From: Phycisphaeraceae bacterium
GTDB taxonomy: Bacteria > Planctomycetota > Phycisphaerae > Phycisphaerales > SM1A02
Direction: 5' to 3'
Length of the DNA stretch: 32,212 nt
NCBI GenBank assembly: GCA_003562195.1
Contig: PWVT01000298.1
Coordinates: 1 to 32,212 of the forward strand
Part shown: positions 8,758 through 16,204 of the stretch, piece after piece
Layout: every line of letters begins with the position of its first letter
How positions within the stretch are numbered: the first letter of the stretch is position 1
Notes under the pieces: generated by a model
Database searches by the model: none
Told to the model about the DNA's origin: nothing
What the model saw: only the letters and a program-made list of their open reading frames with translations
Program-made: the position numbers and the translations under genes

Positions 8758-9171
8758 TCATCGTGCCCAGCGAAGTTCGAGACGATGGCTCACTGCATCG
8801 GTGCTCATTGCGGAACTTCGCAATCGAACAACTTGGCGCGGCTCCATGGGAATCATTTCCCATCCCATCGTCGGCGTGACTTCCATGCCATCCTCGTCAT
8901 AGAACAGAAAGCGGTAATCGACCAAATACTGTCGGTCAGTCATATTGCGTACAGGCACCTCAACGCGATATGGCCGCGCACGGTCGTCCACGATGATGGC
9001 GGGGTGGAATCCCAGCCACGGCCGCAGTTCAGGTGAGAGCACGGAGATCTGCGGGTCATTCAGCGGAGCTGGGTAGGGGTCTCCAAGGCCGGGACTGGGA
9101 GAGAGGTCCGCCCGGCATCCAAGAACCAAAGCCGAGCAGACAAGAGCCGCGAGTGTCGTCATACGTGACAT
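8758..9171 (-). CDS. YcfL-like (DUF1425) lipoprotein
   Basis: 137 aa with lipobox-like 'LVCSALVLGC' and YcfL-like core 'VPVRNMTDRQYLVDYRFLFYDEDGMEVTPTMGWEMIPMEPRQVVRLRSSAMSTDA'. Last gene of a lipoprotein cluster. Confidence 0.72.
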   Translation of the reverse strand: MSRMTTLAALVCSALVLGCRADLSPSPGLGDPYPAPLNDPQISVLSPELRPWLGFHPAIIVDDRARPYRVEVPVRNMTDRQYLVDYRFLFYDEDGMEVTPTMGWEMIPMEPRQVVRLRSSAMSTDAVSHRLELRWAR

Positions 9172-9198
9172 GGTGAGTTCCTTTTGATCTTCATTCTA

Positions 9199-10596
9199 TC
9201 AGTTTCCAGTGACACGGCCCGTAGAGGTTGCATTCCGTTGAGGTGATCCAAGCGGTCGTGGTGGGGGCGAGTCGCGGCCGTGCATGCGGACATACACCGC
9301 CTTGGGATCGCCATACTCGCCAGGATCAAGATCGTACAGGGTCATCGTCCGGCCATCACCGATGGTCAGGCGCACATCGCCAGGCCCATCCAGTTGAAGT
9401 GGCACGAGGTACACCGACTGCGGCAGGAACTCAAGGTAACGCGTGTCAGCGCGTGCGCCGGCCTGCGTGAGCATGCCAAGAATCATGGCCCCGACTCCAG
9501 CCAGCGCCACTTCGGCTGAGTGTTGTTCAATGCCGATGTACGTTGCCACCGCACCACCGCCGATCAATATCTCGCCGATCGCAGCCTTGGCGCGGCGGAT
9601 GTCTTCCAGATTGTTCCACCGGTGGTCCATTGCCATTCGGCTGATATTGGCAACAGGGATGACACTGAGTCCGCGTCCACTAGTCGGCTGTACCGAGAGC
9701 GATGCTGCTGCAATGCTGAGTGGCTCTTGTTGTTGAAATCGCGCAAGCGCGTTGGCGGGTCCATACGCGATTTTCGTCGGGCCTTTGCCATAGTGGACAA
9801 TCAGCAGTGTGTTGTAGGCGTCCTCCCGCAGCGTTTGCGCCAGTGAGGCCAGGGAGGGATCGATCTCGACGGCAGCGTCGAACATCGCGTCACTCCCACC
9901 GGCTCCACTGAGTCGCGCCCCGATGCCCTGCATGAGAAAGCCAAGGGCGAAGTTGGTGTCGACGGCGGTGTATCCACGATCCAGAAATTCATCATCCGCA
10001 GCAGCTCGACGGGCGAGTAGCTCTGGTGTCTGATATGCGCCGAAATCTGTCAGGCGGAACAGGGCATTGGCAGATGCGGCTCGTGCGTTTTCCCAGTCTC
10101 CCATTATCGCGTACAGCGTGGCGACATAGTGGTACATCATCGCCTGTTCAAACGGTTCGCCCTTCCAGATTCGCACACCCTCGTACAGCATGATGGCTGC
10201 CGTTGTACGGTCAGCATTGAGACCGGCGGTTGAAAGCAGTTCGAAGCTGTATCCCAACGCTCGCTCAGCTTCCGCAAGATCGCCCGCGGCTAATGCTGCC
10301 ATACCCAGCCGTGCGTTGTTGAGCAGAACCTGCTCGTCATTGCGCGTCAGCGCATCCGGTCGCAGAGCTTCGCGAGCTGCGTCGTACTCATAGCCGTAGT
10401 ACGCATGAATCGCCGCAAAATTGCGCGGTGCCTGGCATCCCGCAGACAACATCACCAGCATGAGCGGAAGCAACCCTGTCAACATCCAGCAGAGCAGCCG
10501 TGCAGACACGTGGCGGCGCAACGAGACACTCCTGGTCCATGACACGCGGACACACCGCCAATGACCGAAATGGATGCGTGTTTCAAGCACCATCAT
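9199..10596 (-). CDS. COG3014-like TPR-containing lipoprotein
   Basis: 465 aa with lipobox 'LMLVMLSAGCQ' and helical repeats 'LLNNARLGMAALAAGDLAEAERALGYSFELL', 'YHYVATLYAIMGDWENARAASANALFRLTDFG'. Position between LpoB-like and YcfL-like genes supports COG3014. An internal start at 10485 is plausible. Confidence 0.7.
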   Translation of the reverse strand: MMVLETRIHFGHWRCVRVSWTRSVSLRRHVSARLLCWMLTGLLPLMLVMLSAGCQAPRNFAAIHAYYGYEYDAAREALRPDALTRNDEQVLLNNARLGMAALAAGDLAEAERALGYSFELLSTAGLNADRTTAAIMLYEGVRIWKGEPFEQAMMYHYVATLYAIMGDWENARAASANALFRLTDFGAYQTPELLARRAAADDEFLDRGYTAVDTNFALGFLMQGIGARLSGAGGSDAMFDAAVEIDPSLASLAQTLREDAYNTLLIVHYGKGPTKIAYGPANALARFQQQEPLSIAAASLSVQPTSGRGLSVIPVANISRMAMDHRWNNLEDIRRAKAAIGEILIGGGAVATYIGIEQHSAEVALAGVGAMILGMLTQAGARADTRYLEFLPQSVYLVPLQLDGPGDVRLTIGDGRTMTLYDLDPGEYGDPKAVYVRMHGRDSPPPRPLGSPQRNATSTGRVTGN

Positions 10597-10616
10597 GTCC
10601 TGTTTGATTCAACGTC

Positions 10617-11192
10617 TCAATCGAACGTTCGGCCCGAAACGGCTCGCTTGACTTCCCATGCGTCTTCCCATGCGATGGTGCCGCTGCGAAGGTCAATGAG
10701 TTGGAAGCTACATACATACGCATCTGAGCGTCCCGCTGCGGAAGTATGGGTGAGTGTGTGAAACTCTGCGGTGAGTTGGTGCGTCGGATTCATCCGTAAA
10801 CCATACGGCTCATGTGACGTGCCCAATTCATCAGCGACGATCGGCCATCGCTCAGGAGGGATGATCCAGATCAGGTTGCGACGCTGCGCGACATCAGTCT
10901 GTGCAAGCAGCGCACGCATTCTGCCGATATACATCCATCGTTCCCGTTCGGGAATGATCTGATTCGTGTGATTCACCACACGATAGATCGAGATCACCCA
11001 CGGTTCATCTTCCTCATTCCGAGTGCCGATTCGATCGTCCTGGGTGAACGAGCGAGCCATGCGATCAGTCATGTTCACCAGATCCACGCTGTTGAGAAAC
11101 GTGGTACGCGTCTGGGGAGGACTCGCGCACGCGGCAAGTGCGAGCACGAACAGCAGTGATGCACTGAAGGCGGCATGAGGATGGGAAACCAT
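10617..11192 (-). CDS. LpoB-like lipoprotein (penicillin-binding protein activator family), paralogue 1
   Basis: Start MVSHPHAAFSASLLFVLALAACASPP (lipobox) at 11192 preferred over the track's 11243. 'VDLVNMTDRMARSF...YIGRMRALLAQTDVAQRRNLIWI...DAYVCSFQLIDLRSGTIAWEDAWEVKR' matches the LpoB-like pattern of the upstream paralogue. Confidence 0.65.
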   Translation of the reverse strand: MVSHPHAAFSASLLFVLALAACASPPQTRTTFLNSVDLVNMTDRMARSFTQDDRIGTRNEEDEPWVISIYRVVNHTNQIIPERERWMYIGRMRALLAQTDVAQRRNLIWIIPPERWPIVADELGTSHEPYGLRMNPTHQLTAEFHTLTHTSAAGRSDAYVCSFQLIDLRSGTIAWEDAWEVKRAVSGRTFD

Positions 11193-11209
11193 GGCCGATT
11201 GCCTTCCAG

Positions 11210-11830
11210 CTAGTTGAACTTCACCTCGTAGGAGTTCTCCCACACAATCGCGCCAGCACCGATATCCGGACCAGTTGCTGCGTCACGCAATTGCACAAGC
11301 TGATAATTGAGCAAGTAATAGTTTGTACCACCACGTGGCAGGTCGTAGATTTCACACGTGAGGACATAATCGGCTCTTGATCGATAGGCAATGGCGCTGG
11401 AGTCGAAGTCCTTGCCGCCATACTCGCGAGTGCGCTGTTGCTCGATGTAGGCACTTTCACGGACGAATTCGAGGCCTTCACGCGCGCCGGATGAATTCAG
11501 TTGCGAACGCAACCGCGCGAGGAAGACCTGGTAGTCCGCGTGCGGGGCGCTGGTCTTGTTCTCGATCTGGCCGACAAAAATGCGAGGCGGGCTGTTTCGG
11601 TTCGTGATATCCAACCGTTGAGCGATATCCCGTGCCATGCGGTCAGTGGCATTGACGAGGTCGGCACTTCGTGGCGCCATGACACCAAGTTCAGACGGCG
11701 CATCGCTGGTGGGGTCCATCCGGTAGCCGGACGTGCCACGATTGTGCGGCGGGGGCTGGCAGGCAGTCACGGCAAGGATGCTCAGGGCAAGAACGGCTTT
11801 GATCGCAGTGTTCACGGCGTTTCCTTTCAT
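11210..11830 (-). CDS. LpoB-like lipoprotein (penicillin-binding protein activator family), paralogue 2
   Basis: 206 aa with lipobox 'LSILAVTACQ', 'SADLVNATDRMARDIAQRL...PRIFVGQIENKTSAPHADYQVFLARLRSQLNSSGAREGLEFV...ADYVLTCEIYDLPRGGTNYYLLNYQLVQLRDAATG...IVWENSYEVKF'. Confidence 0.72.
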   Translation of the reverse strand: MKGNAVNTAIKAVLALSILAVTACQPPPHNRGTSGYRMDPTSDAPSELGVMAPRSADLVNATDRMARDIAQRLDITNRNSPPRIFVGQIENKTSAPHADYQVFLARLRSQLNSSGAREGLEFVRESAYIEQQRTREYGGKDFDSSAIAYRSRADYVLTCEIYDLPRGGTNYYLLNYQLVQLRDAATGPDIGAGAIVWENSYEVKFN

Positions 11831-11925
11831 TGGCGTGGTTCCAGTCCGTTAGTGCAGACACACTTGGACGGCTGCTTGTTCCATCTCAATGCGCGATGAT
11901 ATGGCCGCCATAGGCCAAAGGTTCG

Positions 11926-11954
11926 AGAAAGAAAAAGTCCGCCGAAGCGGACTT
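11926..11954 (-). terminator. Intrinsic terminator of the 338-aa secretin-domain gene
   Basis: On the minus strand: AAGTCCGC-TTCG-GCGGACTT followed by TTTCTTTCTC. 8-bp perfect stem, UUCG tetraloop, U-rich tail, ~35 nt after the stop at 11989. Confidence 0.82.
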
Positions 11955-11988
11955 GAAAAGTCATCGGACGAGAATGATGAGGCCGGTG

Positions 11989-13005
11989 TCAAGGCCGCTG
12001 GCGATCACGATTACCGCCGCTGCTGCCTGCCTGTTCACCAATGTCGCGACCGCGGCGGACATCCTCGACGCGGATGTTGGACAAACCGCCGGAAAATCGC
12101 ACATATCGTCGTTCTGCTTGTGCTTGGGAGCGATTTGCGGGTCTGACAGCAAATGGGTAGCCGCCAATTTGTCGGTGAATGAAGTCCGGGGCACGGATGA
12201 TCAGTTGGCCGTGATAGTACCGAATGGTTGCCCAGTCACCGCCAAGGATTTCCCAGCCATCAGGTTCGATGGTCTCGGTGATCAGGTCAATGATTTGCTG
12301 GACGCGTTCTTCCTCAGTGAGGCGTTCTCTTTCCTGGCCGGGTTCACCGAAGAGGCCTCCACCACCCTGGCCGCCTCCACCGCCGCCCCCGCCACCACCG
12401 CCGCCTCGCCCACCGCCGCCCCCACCGCCACCGCCGCCTCCACCACCGCCTTGATCGAGGGCTTGGTTGAGGTCGAATTGCGGGGCATTGTCAAACAGCG
12501 GCACTTCAAAAAGCAAGTCGCGAATCGGGTAATAGCGAATCTCTTTTGCAGCCGGTGCAGCAAGGCGATCTTTCGTGCCAACTTCGAGGAAGCCATCACG
12601 AAGCTGCCATGTGGTTTCATCAAAGTCCGAGGCCTGTTCGAGTACGCGCTCCAGAATGCTCAAAGCAGGCATTTCTCGGCTGTCAAGGGTGATCGGAGCA
12701 TCGGGATCCAGCCCATGTCCAGCGCGATCAGTGCTATACCGTGCGATGATGTTGATTCCAAGCACTGTTTGCAGGTAGTCAATAGCGTCGCGTGCGGGTG
12801 TCTCCTGAAACGGTGCAGAGATATCCGTATACAGAAGCACGCTGAGAATGTGGGCCTTATCGGTATCAGCAGCGCGGGTTCGTTCCTGCTGCTGGCGGAC
12901 GTGCTCCAAGCGTTGGCCCAGCCCTTGCGCATAGGTGTCACTGCCTACGATACCAAGCAATAATGTGCCGGAAACTGCAAGTGCGAACGGTCGAATTGAC
13001 TTCAT
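11989..13005 (-). CDS. Exported protein homologous to the N-terminal (STN/N0-like) region of secretins, with polyglycine linker; no secretin barrel domain
   Basis: 338 aa with signal peptide, 'ARDAIDYLQTVLGINIIARYS...ITLDSREMPALSILERVLEQ...IRDLLFEVPLFDNAPQFDLNQALDQ' then G14-R-G12-Q-G4, then 'LFGEPGQERERLTEEERVQQIIDLITETIEPDGWEILGGDW...HRQIGGYPF'. Aligns with the secretin at 21894-24743. RBS-like AAAGGAGAGG upstream on the minus strand. Confidence 0.78.
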   Translation of the reverse strand: MKSIRPFALAVSGTLLLGIVGSDTYAQGLGQRLEHVRQQQERTRAADTDKAHILSVLLYTDISAPFQETPARDAIDYLQTVLGINIIARYSTDRAGHGLDPDAPITLDSREMPALSILERVLEQASDFDETTWQLRDGFLEVGTKDRLAAPAAKEIRYYPIRDLLFEVPLFDNAPQFDLNQALDQGGGGGGGGGGGGGGRGGGGGGGGGGGGQGGGGLFGEPGQERERLTEEERVQQIIDLITETIEPDGWEILGGDWATIRYYHGQLIIRAPDFIHRQIGGYPFAVRPANRSQAQAERRYVRFSGGLSNIRVEDVRRGRDIGEQAGSSGGNRDRQRP

Positions 13006-13219
13006 CGGCCTCTCCTTTTGGGGGCTCTACCATGACGTGAACGGCGTGCCTTTTCTTCTTACGAATTGCCGCTCACGGCCTTGTGTATGACTCTACACAG
13101 AGAAACGTCCACAAGCCATTAAAATTTCGGCCGGTTGGCACGATCGGTTGCGGATGATTGGCATCTTATCGGTACCAATTTTGCCTGCTGGTACAAAGGT
13201 CGACTGTACACTTGACACT

Positions 13220-15529
13220 GTGACGACGCTTTTCGGCAATGAAGCTGCGACCGGATACGCCCGGGTGGCGGTTGAGCGGGGGGTGGACCGGTACCCCGAT
13301 GGCCTCACCTACGCCATCCCCCAATCGCTCAGCGAGATCCGGCCGGGCGACCGGGTCATCGTACCGCTCGGCCGGGGCAACACCGCCACTGCAAGTTACG
13401 TCATCGACGTTGCCCAGAACACCACGCTTGACCCCGCCAAACTCAAGCCCATCACCCGCCGCGACGATGCTTCCGCCCGATTGCCGGGCCAACTGGTCGA
13501 ACTTGCCCGATGGATCAGCAACTACTACTGCGCGCCAATCGGCATGACGCTGGCGTCAATGCTCCCCGCAGCCGTGAAACGCAACGTCGGTTCGGTCACC
13601 AAAACCATGATCGACCTCGGCGATCCGCTGCCACTGGATGAAAAACTCCCGCCCAAGCAGCGACAGGTGTTGGAAGTGCTCGCCAAGCTCGAACCCGCCC
13701 AACGTCCGATCGAGCTTCGCACATTGGCGGATATGGCTGAGCTAAAGACCACCGGACCGATCAAAAAACTCATCGACCGCGGCCTGGTGGAGACATCCCG
13801 GCGTACAGCCGTGGAAGCACTCTGGTCACAGCACACCAGTGATGCCACCGTGCCCGAACGCCTGACCGAACCGCAAGCGAAGGTCATCGACGAAGTTGCG
13901 GGAGGCCTTGACGACGGGTTTGCTGTGCATCTGCTGCATGGCGTCACAGGTTCGGGCAAGACCGAGGTATATATCCGCCTGATCGAACGTGTAATCGCAG
14001 CTGGGAAGACCGTGCTGCTGCTGGTGCCGGAAATCTCCCTTACGCCGCAAACCAGCGGGCGGCTGATCGGCCGCTTTTCCGATCATCGCGTGGCGATTTT
14101 GCATTCAGGCCTGACCGCAGCGCAGCGTCATCAACACTGGCTCATGGCGGCTGAAGGCCGATCGCCGATTGTTCTGGGTGCGCGTTCAGCGGTGTTTGCG
14201 CCGATTCCCGATGACAAACTCGGGCTGATCATCGTCGATGAAGAGCACGACGGCTCATACAAGCAGGACCAGGTGCCCCGGTATCACGGCCGGGATGTCG
14301 CGATCCGCAGAGCGCAGCTTGCCAAGTGCCCGATTTTGCTCGGCAGTGCAACGCCTTCGCTGGAAAGCTGGCACAACGCGCACCGCGGAGGCAAGGGTGC
14401 GTTCACACTGCACCGACTGGCCGACCGCGTGCCCGGCGCGCAGCTTCCCATCGTGAAGGTTGTGGACTTCCGCGAACAGCAACGAGCCCATCAGGATCGA
14501 CGGGTGCACCTGATCGGCCCCGCGATGCAGACAGCGCTGGGGCGAACGCTCGAAGTCGGCGCGCAGGCGTTGATTCTGCTCAACCGTCGGGGATACGCCA
14601 ACTACATCGCCTGCCCTGATTTCAACTGCGGCTGGACCATGCAGTGCGACCATTGCGATGTCACGATGGTCTATCACCTCAACAAGCAATTGCCCAAGCC
14701 GGGTGCAGGATACGTGCGCTGCCATCACTGTCTTGCTGAGCAGAAGCTCCCCGCCACCTGCCCGGATTGTCACAAGCGCATCAGCACCTTCGGCCTTGGC
14801 ACACAGCGCGTTGAGGAGGAGTTGCACCGCATGTTTCCGATGCTGGTTGAAGGCGACACCATGCTGCGCGTGGATAGCGACACGATGCACGGGGCGAAGG
14901 ATTTTCACGATGCGCTCAGCCGGTTCGGTTCGGGGCAACTGCGCGTGCTGGTGGGGACGCAGATGATCGCCAAGGGGCTGGACTATCCGGGCGTGCGTCT
15001 GGTGGGGGTGATCAATGCGGATACGTCGATCAACCTGCCGGACTTTCGCGCCACCGAGCGAACGTTCCAGCTTGTCAGCCAGGTGGCCGGCCGCAGCGGC
15101 CGCGGGGCTGACCGGGGCATGGTGATCGTGCAGACGTTCAATCCGTCCGCGCCGTCAATTCAGTTGGCAGCAAAGCATGACTTTGTATCTTTCGCGCGCA
15201 TTGAACTGGCTCAACGCAAGCAGGGGGGCCTGCCGCCGCTGACGCGCATGACGCGCATCGTGCTGCGTGATGAGGATCATCTGAAATGTTTGGCATTGGC
15301 AAAAGCGACCGCCGAGCGGCTGCGTCAACTGGCGGGCGAAGCCGTGCGCGTGCGCGGCCCTGCGCCGTGCCCGATCGCGCGTATTGCTGGCAAACACCGC
15401 CAGCAGATCGAACTGCTCGCGCCGACGGCCGGCATCATGCAGACGCTGCTCGCAGCCGCGCGCAGTGAAGGCGTCATCAAGGCAGGCACTGCGATGGCGA
15501 TTGATGTGGACCCAATCGCACTGTTGTAA
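13220..15529 (+). CDS. priA: Primosomal replication protein N' (PriA helicase)
   Basis: 'LLHGVTGSGKTEVYIRLIERVIAAGKTVLLLVPEISLTPQ', 'LIIVDEEHDGSYKQDQVPRYHGRDVAI', Zn-binding 'CPDFNCGWTMQCDHCDVTMVYH...CHHCLAEQKLPATCPDC', 'VGTQMIAKGLDYPGVRLVGVINADTSINLPDFRATERTFQLVSQVAGRSGRG'. GTG start at 13220 preferred; the track ORF starts at 13148. Confidence 0.95.
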   Translation: MTTLFGNEAATGYARVAVERGVDRYPDGLTYAIPQSLSEIRPGDRVIVPLGRGNTATASYVIDVAQNTTLDPAKLKPITRRDDASARLPGQLVELARWISNYYCAPIGMTLASMLPAAVKRNVGSVTKTMIDLGDPLPLDEKLPPKQRQVLEVLAKLEPAQRPIELRTLADMAELKTTGPIKKLIDRGLVETSRRTAVEALWSQHTSDATVPERLTEPQAKVIDEVAGGLDDGFAVHLLHGVTGSGKTEVYIRLIERVIAAGKTVLLLVPEISLTPQTSGRLIGRFSDHRVAILHSGLTAAQRHQHWLMAAEGRSPIVLGARSAVFAPIPDDKLGLIIVDEEHDGSYKQDQVPRYHGRDVAIRRAQLAKCPILLGSATPSLESWHNAHRGGKGAFTLHRLADRVPGAQLPIVKVVDFREQQRAHQDRRVHLIGPAMQTALGRTLEVGAQALILLNRRGYANYIACPDFNCGWTMQCDHCDVTMVYHLNKQLPKPGAGYVRCHHCLAEQKLPATCPDCHKRISTFGLGTQRVEEELHRMFPMLVEGDTMLRVDSDTMHGAKDFHDALSRFGSGQLRVLVGTQMIAKGLDYPGVRLVGVINADTSINLPDFRATERTFQLVSQVAGRSGRGADRGMVIVQTFNPSAPSIQLAAKHDFVSFARIELAQRKQGGLPPLTRMTRIVLRDEDHLKCLALAKATAERLRQLAGEAVRVRGPAPCPIARIAGKHRQQIELLAPTAGIMQTLLAAARSEGVIKAGTAMAIDVDPIALL

Positions 15530-15619
15530 GCTTGAGCAATGTCAGGCATTCGACCGTGATTCTCACTGTTCCCGGAAGCGGTGAACAACAGGTACGATTC
15601 TGTACTTAGAGGGCAGCCC

Positions 15620-16036
15620 ATGACGACGCTCACACGCAATGTGGCCAAGCGCTTTCGCCGTTGGCGGTGGACGTTGCAGTATTGGTGGTCAGCCCCGCAG
15701 CTTCCGGAGCCGCCGGTGATTGTGCAGCGTCGAAGGCAGATGCTGTGGAGCATGGTGCCGTTCGCCATTGCGCTGGCGGTGGTTCCATTTCTCAATGTAT
15801 CCCGCTTCTGGCTGTTCGCAGCGACCATTGCAGCGTTGCTGGCCACGAAGGTCGCGTGGAGCATTGCAGGCGGTCGGTTCCGCAGGCGAGTGGTGGTCAA
15901 CAAGTACAGAGTGTGCACGCAGTGCGGTTATGTACTTCGCGGGTTGCCGGAAGAGAGCCGTTGCCCCGAGTGCGGCGTGGCGTACGAGTTGGCACAAGTC
16001 GAACGCGCTTGGAGAGCCCATCTTTGGCAAGTGTGA
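15620..16036 (+). CDS. Small membrane protein with C-terminal zinc ribbon
   Basis: From MTTLTRNVAKRFRRWRW: two hydrophobic segments ('SMVPFAIALAVVPFLNVSRFWLFAATIAALLATKVAW'-like) and 'VCTQCGYVLRGLPEESRCPECGVAYE' (two CxxCG knuckles). Confidence 0.65.
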   Translation: MTTLTRNVAKRFRRWRWTLQYWWSAPQLPEPPVIVQRRRQMLWSMVPFAIALAVVPFLNVSRFWLFAATIAALLATKVAWSIAGGRFRRRVVVNKYRVCTQCGYVLRGLPEESRCPECGVAYELAQVERAWRAHLWQV

Positions 16037-16204
16037 AGTTGGCTTGTACATGCTCCAGAGGTCCGCCCAGCCGGTGCCTGGCTCCTCACGTCACATTCCG
16101 ACCAAGTGACCGGCCGTTCAAGCCGATAATTACCGCAAGAGGTGCTAGAATTGGTTTTCGCGCGCCCGCTACGCTGCTTTTTGTCACCAAGAACCGACAT
16201 CCAC

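Noticed and set aside
11953-12963. 336-aa plus-strand ORF antisense to the 338-aa secretin-domain gene
   Set aside because: Contains the complement of the polyglycine tract (Ala/Thr/Pro low complexity). The opposite strand has signal peptide, RBS, paralogue and terminator.
13137-13222. Possible promoter (TTGACA-like) upstream of priA
   Set aside because: A TTGACA-like hexamer abuts the proposed GTG start, leaving no room for a -10 and leader; not supportable from sequence alone.
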